64,000 nt of DNA from Rhinopithecus roxellana. Lineage: Eukaryota; Chordata; Mammalia; Primates; Cercopithecidae. Shown piece after piece: positions 48,145-59,057 of this stretch (positions are counted from its first letter, which is position 1; every line of letters starts with the position of its first letter). The notes beneath the pieces were generated by a model. The model was given only the letters and a program-made list of their open reading frames with translations. It made no database searches and was not told the origin of the DNA. The DNA is taken from NCBI RefSeq assembly GCF_007565055.1, contig NC_044549.1, positions 65,190,882 through 65,254,881 of the forward strand, in the 5' to 3' direction. The translations under genes and the position numbers were made by a program.

Positions 48145-48157
48145 AAATACAGATCTC

Positions 48158-49064
48158 AAAGAAGGAAAATGCTTCCAGATGCAAGGATGGGTGCAAGGGA
48201 AACAGTAAACACAGGGGCAAAGCTAAACATCAATTATGTGAAATAACAATAAGGATCTAGGGGAAACGCACAAGTCATTTCTCTCTTAGTCCTGAAATAT
48301 TTCCAAACTAGGACTTAGTATTAGGTAAGAGATAGTCTATAAAGGCATAAACCCACAAAGACAGGACAACAGAAGAACAAAGTACAACTATAAATATTAG
48401 AAAACAGGCGTGATGATATTAAGTGGTTTGGCATCATGGAGAAAGACGACTTTTAAACTCTTAGTGAGCAAAGCACAGAAGTGATTGATGTGTGCGCAGA
48501 ATCCTCAACAGCTTAGGACTGGGGGTAGCAGGCACATCTGGAAGAGGAAATGAAATATGACAATGGGAAGGTAAGAATTTGAAGCTGCAGTTATGAATCC
48601 AGATTCTCTGTCCCGTCACATAGACAGGTGAGTGCCCTCCTCCACACCAGAAGAGAAGAGGCTTATTCTCAAAAAGGGGTAAGGAGAGGCTGTCTGAACT
48701 GGAGATGATGTTTTATGGAGGGTCTTGTAAGGTACATTAAATGCATGTATGCACACTGGATTCTGCAATCCCCCAAGGTCTCTTTTCTGCTTAGCTCCCA
48801 GAAGCCAGTTCTTTCCCCTCTGAGGAATCTGGCTTTCTCAAAAAGAAAGAGGTAATAATGAGGTGAGCCCAGTGAGATGAGCGACACTATAGCGACCCTC
48901 CTGATGACAAACTCTGCTCAGGCACATGTAAGTTTCCATTAGGTTTTTAGTTCCACACTCCTAAGTTTGTGCCAACAACCAAATATAACCAGATAGCTGC
49001 CAAAAGGTTTCTCACTTGAAAGGGAGAAACAAACCAACGCAAAACTGAAATGAAACAACCTGGA
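48158..49064. other. unassigned intronic sequence
   Basis: Nothing certain. The first 150 bp after the Alu (GGAAAATGCTTCCAGATGCA) could be a HAL1/L1 scrap. Confidence 0.45.
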
Positions 49065-50290
49065 TAAAACAGTTCCTATGAGGGAAGAAAACATAAAAGC
49101 AAACAACCATCATTCATATCTTGATGTGGATATGAGAAGCTTTTATAACTATTACACTAGAATATGCTATAGAAAGGAAATTTCAAATATAAAAGTCTCT
49201 TAAATTGTCAAAAATATTATGGTAGATATTAAAAACTCAATAGAAGTGTTAAAAGAAAGGACTAAAGTAGCCTATCAAGAATAGAGATAAAAGTCAAAGT
49301 GAAGGAAATTTGAACAGACTGTCTGGGGAAGGGAGGAAGGGTTGAGAGAAACAATCTATTCCAGGTGGTTCAAAATGCAAGCAATAATATGTGTGAAACA
49401 GAAAACAGAGAAAACTAAAGACAGCAAATCATAACATCTCCCATAATTAAAAGACTCATGTTTTGAAACTACAAGGACCTACAGAGTAACCACGATGTGA
49501 AATAAAATTCGACCCATAACAAATCAAGTCATTGTGGAATTTGATTAGGATGGTGCAAAAGTAACTGCGTTTTTTGCCATAATGAAAAACTAGAGGCAAA
49601 GAGAAGACCTAGATGCTTCCCTAGAGAAAAACAGGCCTCTCTATACAAGATATCACAAATCAAAATGTCATCAGATTTCACAACAGCAGCACTGCAAGCT
49701 AGTTAGCAAGGCGAAGTATCTTCAACATTCTGAAAGAAAAAGATTTGTAACATATTATTCACACTAAGTTAAGCCAAGTCTCTCGATTGAGTATGCCAGT
49801 ATACTAATTTTTAGAATACATGTTCTAGAACAATAAAAAATATCATTCATCCTTTTTTAGGACATGGAGGACATGAAACCCCAAAACAATGAACACTAAG
49901 ATAAAAGAAGGTGTGGTATGTGGGTGTCGGGGGGTGGACACAGCAGAGATTTGTAGGAGATCATTAGAGTGAGTGATGGTGAAGGGAGATCCCAGAAAGA
50001 CAATTTTGTTCCTGATATACAGGAAAACCAATCCAATTGGAGCACTCCAATGGCTCTAGGATATAATTCCCCAAGAAGATAAAACTAACAGAGTATCTGA
50101 TTACATCTCACTATCTGAGAGGACATCCAAAAATTTGGCCAAAATTTTGGTTGACTTAAGTATGAGACTATAGAAAATCAAGAAGTAAAATAATGTAACA
50201 AGACTACTACTAGAAAAAGAAAAATCATGCATGAAAGGAAAAAATGATCAGAATTATTGTTTGCTGTAAAACTCATCTCTGGATATCCTT
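49065..50290 (+). mobile_element. HAL1-like (half-L1) block
   Basis: CAAAATGTCATCAGATTTCA followed by AACAGCAGCACTGCAAGCTA and CTTCAACATTCTGAAAGAAA fits the HAL1/L1 ORF1-type 3' region in sense. The flanks are compatible but weaker. No open frame survives. Confidence 0.55.
49545..49588 (+). mobile_element. half of a MADE1 (mariner MITE)
   Basis: TTAGGATGGTGCAAAAGTAA, CTGCGTTTTTTGCCATAATG is the left half of the 80-bp MADE1. The mirrored right half is absent. It sits within the HAL1-like block. Confidence 0.88.
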
Positions 50291-50830
50291 TACAAAGTTA
50301 CAGTAATGTAAACACTGAATATTGGCCTAACTGAAATTATGGCCCAATAAAATCCTATAATAACATGGCCTAAGCTGATGCTTACTCAAATATGAATCAA
50401 CAGGAAACTGGTTCCAGTCTTCTAGAGTCTTCTTCCCATCTTCCAGTTTCAAACACAGGCAGGCTAAAATTTTTATCCTCTGTGAAGTCTTGGATGTGGG
50501 CTTGTTTGGGAAACTGTCTTGTGATCACTGGGGACTCTATCCAGTTGTGGCACATTCAGTGAACTGCAGTGTGCATTTGACTATTTTTCTTTTTGTATTT
50601 TGTGAGAATTATACCGTAAAAATTAATGTTTTTGTAAGCCTCATAATAACGTAACATCATATTGCTGTGGTGGTAAGGTGGTGGTAGGAGAGTGTTGTAG
50701 CATCAGTTGGCATAGTTAATGGTCAACAGTAATACTTAAAACTAAAAAAAAAAAAAAATCAGTAAGTTGCAATATAAGCAAGTTATTCACAAAAATTTAG
50801 ATAAATACCAAAAGAGACAGTCAAACTCCT
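50291..50830. other. unassigned intronic sequence
   Basis: Nothing recognised. Confidence 0.5.
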
Positions 50831-50840
50831 GAAAGTAGTT

Positions 50841-50844
<4 letters not shown>

Positions 50845-50884
<40 letters not shown>

Positions 50885-51165
50885 AGACGGAGTCTCGCTC
50901 TGTCAGCCGGGCTGGAGTGCAGTGGCCGGATCTCAGCTCACTGCAAGCTCTGCCTCCCGGGTTTACGCCATTCTCCTGCCTCAGCCTCCCGAGTAGCTGG
51001 GACTACAGGCGCCCGCCACCTCGCCCGGCTAGTCTTTCGTATTTTTTAGTAGAGACGGGGTTTCAGCATGTTAATCAGGATGGTCTTGATCTCCTGACCT
51101 CGTGATCCGCCTGTCTCGGCCTCCCAAAGTGCTGGGATTACAGGCTTGAGCCACTGCGCCCGGCC
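50845..51165 (-). mobile_element. AluY-R (Old World monkey), full length, antisense
   Basis: About 39 T, then GAGACGGAGTCTCGCTCTGT, AGTGGCCGGATCTCAGCTCA, CGGGTTTACGCCATTCTCCT, CAGGCTTGAGCCACTGCGCC and a complete 5' end CGGCC. Perfect 14-bp duplications GAAAGTAGTTTCTT flank it (50831-50844 and 51166-51179). The GCCGGATC, GTTTACGCC and CTTGAGCC variants are cercopithecoid hallmarks. Confidence 0.97.
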
Positions 51166-51179
51166 GAAAGTAGTTTCTT

Positions 51180-51619
51180 CTAAAAAGGAAAAATAGAGAA
51201 AATAGGGACAAAAGCTTGATGTTTTCCTTAAAAATAAAAAAAGGAGACATTTGCACATGCTCACATTATTTCTGATGTAGAAGAAAAACTAGAAGATAAT
51301 CGGAACATTAGCAGTATTGTCTAATTCACGAGCTTAAAAATTCAACAAAAAAATTCAGCAAAAATAGTATAAGATTCTGGAGGTGGGCTGTACTGTTTAA
51401 AACATTATAATCCTCATTGTTGAAGATATTGGTTAACTTTAGACTTTGTTAAACATAGATACAAAAATTTCTAGGGCAGTTACTATAAGAAAATAAGTAG
51501 AATGTATAACATCCAATGCTTTTGAGGGAGAAGGCAATTCAACCAATCCACATGAAAGGAAGAAAGAAAAAAAAGAACATAAAAATCAGACTGTATTAAT
51601 ATAACAATATTAATATATT
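51180..51619. other. unassigned intronic sequence
   Basis: Nothing recognised. Confidence 0.5.
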
Positions 51620-53040
51620 CCCATATAAACTAGAAGGCAAGATGCTCTATTAAAGATAGTGTCTGTCACCACTTGTTGACAAAAAATACAGTCATTCTAA
51701 ATTTCTAGACACAAATAATTTTTAGACACAAATACATACAGTTTAAATAGAAATACCAGGGGAAACTAAAAAAGCCACCATCAATGTGAGAGAAAAATGA
51801 TAGATTAGGCATCAGTAATGATATAGGTGATTTGAGCAACATAATTAACAAGTTTAACCCAATGAACATATGGAGAACACCACACCCAGTATTAAGAGAA
51901 TATCCTTTTTTTTTTTCAAGGACATATGAATCATTTATAAAAAACTAATCATATGTTGGCCACAGAAAAAATATCAACAATTTCCAAGAATTAATATCTT
52001 ATAGTCCATTGTCTGGTCGATGGGCTACTACATTAGAAATCAGTATCAAAAGATGACTGTAAAACTCCACGTTTGGAAATTTAAAATACATGTCACATCT
52101 CATAGCTCATAAATCAAAGAAAATCATAATGAAATTATAACATTTACTGAACTGAAGCATAACAAATATGCTATATGTCTAATCTTTGAATACAGCTAAA
52201 ACTGTACTTTCAGGGAAATTTAAAACCATACAAATTTATATCAGAAGAGAATAAAGTATAGAAAACAATAAGTTAACCATACAAGTTAAATAATTACAAA
52301 AGAATTATAAAAAATACCAGAACTTTGGAAGAACAATAAAGATAAGAGAAAAACAAATGCAATAGAGTGTAGAAATTTGAAAGTGAGGAATAGTAACATC
52401 AAATTCCAACAAATTATATTTTAAAACTGTACCAAGGTGATATTTATAAAGGAACATTAAATATATGTCTAGATAAAGCAGAAATGAGAAAAATAATTTT
52501 AAAACATTTGAAACATTTTTACCAATATATTAGAAAACACAAATGAAATGGATAAAATTCCCGGAAAAAATATAGTTTATCACAAAGAAATAGTATGATT
52601 AGTCCTGTAACCACTCAATACATTCAACCAATAGTTAAAACGTTTCATCAAAGGCAACTCCAAGCCTAAGTTATACACCTTTTTCAAGGAAAAGATAATT
52701 CCACTATTTCTCAACGTTTTCAAGTGAATAGAAAAAATAAGGAATAATCTCCAAGTCACTTTTAGAGGTGAAAATAACTTTGAAAGCAAAGCCAAAAAAG
52801 GATAGCCAGAAAAGGATAAATAGGCAAAAGTACTACAGAAAATATCAGCTAACAGCTAACATCGAAGTATTTTTTAAAATTGCATAAACACCAAGTTGAA
52901 ACTAACCCAGGAACAGAAGGTCACTTAATACTAATAAATGTTCACCATATTAACAGAATAAAGGAGAAAGACAGCACCACTATCCCAGTAAAACTAAGAA
53001 AAAATTTAAAATAATAAATAATTCATTATAAAAACTAAAC
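51620..53040 (+). mobile_element. old L1 ORF2 fragment (endonuclease to mid ORF2)
   Basis: AATCATATGTTGGCCACAGA, GAATACAGCTAAAACTGTAC, TTTCAGGGAAATTTAAAACC, CCCGGAAAAAATATAGTTTA, CCATATTAACAGAATAAAGG are decayed ORF2 landmarks in sense, with internal deletions. No frame survives. Confidence 0.88.
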
Positions 53041-54015
53041 TAGTTGATAATTATCTGGTAAAGGGAACCTATAAAATCTAGGGTAAACATATCAGATGTA
53101 TGGCCTTTTCACTTTCATTTTATCACAACCACTATTTACAAGCAACTCGAAAATTAAGATACAATTTCTTTAGTTTTTCACTAGCGTTAAAAGTGGAGCA
53201 TCAACCATATTTTCATTTGCTCATTTATCCATGAAGGACACAGAAGTACTTTCTCCATAGCTCAGAGAAACAAAGAAGTTACGGCTAATCATATAAACAT
53301 ACAACATAGTCAAGAGAGGAGACGCAGCTAAATTGAACAATGAGAGAGAACATTTTTCAATGACAGCACTTGAACATCCATTTGCCTGCAGCAAAGACAG
53401 TTAAGATTCCTCTGAAGTCATGAGCATCCTACTAATACAATACAAGGATCTCCATTCTCATCTCTTCTTTCGGTTAGCATATTACTTTTTCTTCAAGGCT
53501 ATGAAGTTAAGGCAATGTTCTACTGTAGCTAATAATTTGGAATTACTGATGTATTAAATATCTTCTACTTCTTTTGCCATCTTCTTTGGTTTCTTTATCA
53601 GAAATCTATGTCCCAACCACATGAATATTAAAACACATTTTTTATCTTTCCAGTCCATTGTGGTGTCAGGTGAAGAATACCCAATGTTGTTCTTGTAACT
53701 TCCAAATAAAACACTTAGAAAAACACCAAAAGTGCCAAATAAAACAAAAAATATAATTTCACTGTACAGCAACACAGCTGAGCAATTAAATGTCAATATA
53801 TGGGGAATAAATAAAACTTGTAAAGCAGAGGGAGACAGACTGAGGAGAAACCCAAGGTATTCAATGTTACATCTTAGGTTTGCTTTATGAAAGGGAGAAT
53901 TATAATAAAGGTAGGAAAATAGTTGGTACTTCACTCACCTTATGTATCCTCACATGGTGCACCCCAACTCAGAAACTCAAGGACAGTACCAAACAAAAAA
54001 AAAATGAATAATTTC
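53041..54015. other. unassigned intronic sequence
   Basis: Nothing named. A 126-codon minus-strand frame (53554-53934) contains hydrophobic stretches from AT-rich DNA, but has no flanking splice or promoter context and no known domain. Confidence 0.5.
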
Positions 54016-54422
54016 TGTTGGGAGAGGCAATCTGCCATGTGCTCTGGGCTCTCTTGCAAGTTTTTGCTGGGTGTGCCAAGAAGGAATGAATGGTCTAACT
54101 GCTCATTGTCATGTCCTCATCTCAGGGATGTGTTTGCAGAAAGTAACCTGGAGGGATAAGGTAATATCTCCCTCTAGGACAAGGACCAGGCTTGCTTACT
54201 GTTTGCTGTAAAAGAGATGGATTCTCTAAGCCCAGTGTTTCTCACAGATGGGTGCAGTATCTACCCTAGCCTTATTGCATCTCTCTGTGGGACTTGGAGT
54301 TAAGGGGAACTCAATCAAACATGCTATACCTCCTGATGCTTTATGTTCTAAGAATAATTAAAGTTCTTAGTCACTGACCTGGTAGTCTCTTGTCTTCTTT
54401 CAGCATCCATGAAACAGTAACA
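54016..54422 (+). mobile_element. possible solo LTR
   Basis: It starts TGTTGGGAGAGGCAATCTGC and ends CAGTAACA, with AATAATTAAAG 65 bp before the end as a poly(A)-like site and a pyrimidine-rich GTCTCTTGTCTTCTTTCAGC after it. The layout is LTR-like, but I see no target-site duplication and cannot name a family. Confidence 0.4.
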
Positions 54423-56649
54423 GACTAGCTTATTAGCTCTTAAGTAGAGTAAAATCCCATCCCTCATTCAACAACTTCACCCCACTCTGCCTCTATAAAG
54501 TGCTGGCCAGGAACTAGGGCAGACCGCAAGAGGTGCAAGATAATTTTAGAGGTATTTTCTCATACACTAAGTCATACTTTTTTTTTTCTCATACAAGTGA
54601 TACTTTTCAAGAGGGGCTGACTGAGGAAATACCTGTAAGTTAATTATATTTCTTCACATGTTATCAGGTATGAAATGAAGAATCCATAGTAGAAAAACAT
54701 CACTAGAGGAACGTATATATCACTTTATAAGAGGAATGACTCCTAGAAACAAGGAATTAGGCTGGGAATTACTCATCTCCCACTCTTCACAGAGCAAAGA
54801 CTGCAGGGCCTGGGTAGTCCACCAACACCATCTTGTAGACAAAGACTGAGTTTAGACACGATTTGTTTTAGGACCTATTGAACATACTTAAGCATAAAAA
54901 TGGAAACACCAAATGGAAGTGGTGGAGGAAACCCTGCCTCTAAGAGCTAAAATAGCAATTCAGAAAACTGACTGTACCTTCAAAAGAATACAAAAAGATG
55001 TGGTACCTATGAATCAGGAACAGGAAGTCATAGGAAAGAACAGTCTGAAATGAAAAGAATTTCAAAGAATGGGACACAAAAAAAGAAATCCAACATAAAT
55101 GATCATGCCATTTGAAAATATAAATTGAACATAAAACTAAAATATAAAAAAGGAAACTCTCCTGAACTGTATACAAAATGTGTAAGTACAAAAAAAGAAT
55201 TTTTCAAGTTCTAAGCAAAGTAAATTAAAATAACCTAAACTTACCTATATGCTGGAAATCTGTATGTTCTAAACTAAAAAGAGAAAGAAAAAATAATCCT
55301 CCTATATACAACCAAGTGAACCCCAAAATACAAGGGGTGATGGTAAGCTCCCCAAAGCCAGAAATTAGCCTGGCCACCTTCCTCTCTTCAGCAGCACTAA
55401 TTTCAGAAGACAACAGAGCAAAACACTTGGAATTCTCTGTTAAACAGCTCCAAGACTCAACATTTATTATCAACCAAATGATGTCCTCACATTTAAGAGA
55501 ATACGATGACATTCCTTAAAATGAAAAAGCATCAAACATACTTGAATTTTCTTAATGTAACATAGTAAATGTTACAAATATTTTAAAATTGAGAAATTTT
55601 AAAAAATTAGAATATAAAAATAAGAAGAGGTCTGGTAGTTGGCACTAACACCAGGTAAAACATAGATACATCATAGATTTTGGCAAAATTCTGGTTAACA
55701 ACTATATGCACATACACAATTATCTATGAGAAGACTAATACATACATATTTATACATATACAAACATATATATATTCCTGTATACATTAAAATAACATAA
55801 TTTAAATCAATAACCATGGAAATTGCACTAAGACTGCAAAACATAGCGCAAGAGGAAAAAGGAAACTAAACTCTTTGTTTACAATGGAGAAGCCTTCAAA
55901 AAATAAACAAATTCTGGCTATTAGAGAAATATATACAAAGTACTTTAGTAAACTTACAGGTAACTAGTTGTATAATATAAACATCACATATAGCTTTCAA
56001 AATATGCAGGGAAGATACAAGTAAAAAATATTTTGCCTGCAGAACAAAAATAAAGATAAAACAAAGGAAAGAACAAATAAATATGAAAAACAGAACACAC
56101 AGAATATAATGGCACAAGCGAAGTCAACCCTTGCCATTATTAAAATAGAAAGCAAAAGAATAGGTCATGCATTAAATGACCCATCATTAATTTAATAAAA
56201 ATTTTATGGGGAAAACAGAAAGAATACTATCTCATTATAAGAACACACGCTTTGCAATTTCAGAATTATTAGGTGTAAGTAACTAAAAGAAATCTTAGAA
56301 CCAAGGTAATCATGCTTTGCATTATGTACAAAATACACAGCTAAAATAAAGAGAGACTAGTGAAAAGAAACAAAAAAAAGAGAGAAAATAAGCAAAGATA
56401 AAAAATAAATTGGGCCTCTGGGTCCAAGTCCAAATTTTCTAGAGAAAGCATGCGACTTTCTCAGGTTGAGCTATGTGTCCACCCAGGTCCAAATAACATG
56501 GTTATTTGGTTAAAGGGCTTCTAGAGCCCAGGCCTCAGTGGGAGCTGTGCTGAGGGTAATGTGTGAGGTCATCTGTGACAAGACCCCAGAGGAGTCAACA
56601 ACATGTCACCACATATGTTAATTTCTTCTTGTTCTCACAGTCTTTGTTC
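54423..56649. other. unassigned AT-rich intronic sequence, 2.2 kb
   Basis: Nothing recognised. Confidence 0.5.
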
Positions 56650-56790
56650 TTTAATATTTTCAGGTTTGTCAGATGGAATTTTCTAAATGTTCTTCAAAAG
56701 CAAGGACCATATCTGACAATTCTTTCATATTTTTTCTACAGTACAATGCACACAGTAGCTGCTTAATAAAAATATCCTGAACTTCATTCT
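56650..56790 (+). mobile_element. probable L2 3' end
   Basis: AAGCAAGGACCATATCTGAC, CAATGCACACAGTAGCTGCT, TAATAAAAATATCCTGAA resembles the L2 terminus in sense. It is only 300 bp from the exon. Confidence 0.55.
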
Positions 56791-56833
56791 TTTCTGTTCC
56801 CTAAACAGAATCCTTGTGAAATACTAAAATAGA

Positions 56834-56911
56834 ACACACACACACATACACACACCCCTACATGCACACATGCACACCTGCATACACAGACATACACACA
56901 CACACACACAC
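56834..56911. repeat. (CA)n imperfect microsatellite
   Basis: CA-rich with TACA, CCTACATG and GCACAC interruptions; the pure core lies at 56892-56911. Confidence 0.95.
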
Positions 56912-57081
56912 TTTAAGCTCTGATTTGAACACTACGAAGTGTCCAAAAATCATACTGAATTGCCTTCTCAGCCTATCTATTGAATTAATAAAATCCACGT
57001 ATCATTTCTGAAATCCAAAACAACTATACAAATTAAGTTACCTATTTTCTAATGTTGGATTTGCTAGACATGTGAACATAA

Positions 57082-57087
57082 ACTTAC
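57082..57087 (-). other. CNTN3: 5' splice donor of the CNTN3 exon
   Basis: Read on the minus strand, the exon ends GCCT and is followed at once by GTAAGT. Positions +3 to +6 match the U1 consensus fully, so this is a strong donor. It fixes the low-coordinate end of the exon. Confidence 0.88.
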
Positions 57088-57263
57088 AGGCAAACTGAAG
57101 CTTGGCTTCTCTGCTGACAATTGTTCCAAGTGAATTTGTTGCAAAACATTGGTAAGTTCCTGTATCCCAATTTCTGTTGGGGCTAATAACCACAAGATTT
57201 CCTCCATTCAGCTTATAACGATGTTCCATACTCGTATCAATATCACTTCCATTCAGTTGCCAT
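57088..57263 (-). CDS. CNTN3: internal exon of contactin-3: second half of Ig domain 1
   Basis: A 176-bp internal exon on the minus strand that encodes 58 complete codons plus one base at each end. Contactins are GPI-anchored neuronal adhesion proteins of six Ig and four fibronectin III domains. Visible features: the core tryptophan at codon 1, an N-glycosylation sequon N-G-S at codons 4-6, the Ig signature D-T-G-T-Y-Q-C at codons 33-39 (the second disulphide cysteine), and the contactin-typical tail S-R-E-A-K-L-Q-F-A that closes Ig1. There is no stop in frame. The exon begins with the third base of an Arg codon and ends with the first base of a codon expected to be Tyr, so both flanking introns are phase-compatible (entered after codon position 2, left after position 1). 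It is bordered by AG and GTAAGT. Family membership is near certain. CNTN3 rather than CNTN4, 5 or 6 rests on recalled paralogue sequence. The preceding exon (first Ig1 cysteine) and the next (start of Ig2) are not in this window. The ATG at 57272-57274 (minus strand) upstream of the exon is intronic and is not a start. Confidence 0.88.
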
Positions 57264-57299
57264 CTGTAAAACAAATATCAAGGTTTTCCCCCCTTAGTA
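57264..57299 (-). other. CNTN3: 3' splice acceptor, short pyrimidine stretch and candidate branch point
   Basis: On the minus strand the intron ends TTTGTTTTACAG just before the exon. The T-rich tract is short. A TACTAAG heptamer at 57293-57299 places a branch-point adenosine near 57294, about 30 nt from the acceptor, which is a normal distance. The AG and tract are seen directly; the branch point is inferred. Confidence 0.75.
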
Positions 57300-58260
57300 T
57301 TTTTAACTGAAAAGAAGGCTCTCCATTATAAAATCTACTTCAAACATTATCCCTCATATAAGTAAAAAGTGATACATATATTATTCAAGTGTTACATAAC
57401 TGAAGATCAAATATGGCCAAGTATGTATCAGAAACAAAAAGTTAAAGCACAGTAGAAAGTACAACAGAGTAGCATCTCTAAGTTAAAGGGTTTTAAACGT
57501 TTCTTAGGAGATGGGAATGATTTTGTTTGCTCACTAGGGGAAAAGTTAGGCTAGGTCTGCAAAGGCAAAGATGAATTAGAAAGTTGAGGTAATTATCTCA
57601 GATACTTTAGGCCAAGCTCCTGCTGACAATGAAGGAAGACAACAGCACATTTCTTTGATTTATCCAGATTGACTGAGCACATTTAATAAATTAATTGGGT
57701 AAGTGCTCAACTATCCATTTCAATTTGTCTGGGTAAATACCTGTCCCCGAGGCATTCTCCACTTTTCTAAGGCATCACAGTGCTATTTACAAAATGGTAT
57801 ACTGTGGTAAAAGACATAAACACCACCTAGGGGGTCAGAAAAAGTAAAGGCACTCACCCCAGAGCCATATTTATCAATGAGAAGCCTCAAGATAAACGAA
57901 GAGAGAAGCTGGTTTTTAAATAAGAGTTTTTAAGCTGAAAGTTTTTAAACAGTAAGTATGCTTGACGTATCACGGGTGTTTTAAACACTCATTCACATCC
58001 CACAGTCTCAAGAACACATTACTGTAAAAAACAGGGTACCCACCTCCTAGATGACCCAATTTTTATAATGAAATTACACTGCCATCAGTTCTGTAAATTG
58101 TAGCATATTATAACAATGGTCATATCAATTATTCTTTATAATAATTTACCAAAAATGAAAAATATCATGCCCATTTTATAGATAATGATTTTAATAAAGC
58201 AACTGTGTGAGTTGACAACTGTCCCCAAAACTATTACTTGGTGGGATCAGGAGTCACATC
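57300..58260. other. unassigned intronic sequence upstream of the exon
   Basis: Nothing recognised between the exon and the LTR. Confidence 0.5.
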
Positions 58261-58575
58261 TATTGAGGACCGCGCCGGGGATGGTGGAGAATGAACAGAC
58301 ACAAGAGACAAAGACAAACAGAGAACATGGCGGCCGCACCCCGAGCCTCCGCCTCACTTTATTTAGACTCCATAAACCTCACGTCAGCAGAAATAACACA
58401 ATGCAAAACAAACTTTCTCTACCCAGACGTAACCTTCTGCTTAGTTCCTTGTCTCTAGGCTCTTCCTTATTTGTCTGCCTTCTTGGCGCCTACGGGAGCT
58501 CATTAAAAGTTCAACTGGAGATACTGTCCTTGAGCCCTATCTATTCTTAGCATATTGTTTTCAATGGCCCCTGCA
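58261..58575 (-). mobile_element. ERV-like solo LTR on the CNTN3 strand
   Basis: Read on the minus strand it begins TGCAGGGGCCATTG, has an AATAAA signal at 58358-58363, then GTGAGGCGGAGGCTCGGGGT and a TG/pyrimidine-rich U5-like end closing GCGCGGTCCTCAATA (expected ...CAACA). Flanks CACATC (58255-58260) and TGCATC (58576-58581) could be a decayed 6-bp duplication. CpGs are dense compared with the surroundings, which suggests a fairly young insertion. There is no internal retroviral region. A class II (HERV-K-like) origin is a guess from the R-U5 layout. Confidence 0.6.
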
Positions 58576-58581
58576 TGCATC

Positions 58582-58689
58582 TACTTGAATTCCAGCTCAG
58601 AGTTCTTCAGTGATGCTATGGGCCATCTCTAAATTGTTGCTTTAAAATATAAAATATTTAACCTGCACATATTTTGTGAAAACATACAA
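58582..58689. other. short unassigned gap
   Basis: Nothing recognised. Confidence 0.5.
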
Positions 58690-58870
58690 AGAGATGAAAT
58701 GTGAACATCATCTCAAATAGAAGTGCATAAAGTTAAATGGAATATTATACAATTGTGAAAATGGGCCACTTTTATAAACAGGGATGACTCAAGCAATGGT
58801 ACATAAAAAAGTAAATTAAAACATTCAGTTAGATACCGTTTATGTGAAGTTTTAAAACACAGTTGAGGTT
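58690..58870 (+). mobile_element. probable old L1 3' end fragment
   Basis: TTAAATGGAATATTATACAA and AGATACCGTTTATGTGAAGT resemble the late 3' region of L1ME copies in sense. Its end overlaps the left arm of the palindrome. Confidence 0.58.
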
Positions 58871-59057
58871 TATAATTTTCAGACCTTTTAAAATCTACTT
58901 ACTACATTAAAATGTATAATACATTATAATATATAATCATACGTTATATTTTATATATAATTATACTGTATAATTATACAGTATAATACAATAATATATA
59001 ATTATTAATTATGTACTAAGTGTATTTTAAAAGGTATGAAAATTATAAATCTCAACT
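58861..59057. repeat. AT-rich imperfect palindrome, about 197 bp
   Basis: The 40-bp left arm (58861-58900) is the reverse complement of 59018-59057 apart from about 4 positions. Inside it a perfect 28-bp palindrome lies at 58960-58987. The interior is almost pure A/T and also largely self-complementary. Confidence 0.92.

Larger units (their letters stand above)
1..57087 (-). other. CNTN3: CNTN3 intron 3' of the exon (partial, at least 57 kb)
   Basis: Gene direction is right to left. From the donor at 57087 down to position 1 I found no sequence resembling the next contactin exons (start of Ig2), so this looks like one uninterrupted intron of at least 57 kb. It is filled by the repeats listed separately. 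Large 5' introns are usual for contactin genes. A short non-coding or alternative exon cannot be excluded by eye. Confidence 0.75.

Noticed and set aside
47855..48246. Frames of 69-99 codons over the young Alu
   Set aside because: Standard Alu-derived frames, not genes.
53554..53934. 126-codon minus-strand frame with hydrophobic stretches
   Set aside because: Hydrophobicity follows from T-rich DNA. No family resemblance, no acceptor/donor pair in phase with the contactin exon, no promoter.
57038..57274. The contactin frame read as a stand-alone 78-codon gene starting at ATG
   Set aside because: The ATG and the next two codons are intron sequence upstream of the acceptor, and the C-terminal part reads through the donor. 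Only 57088-57263 is exon.
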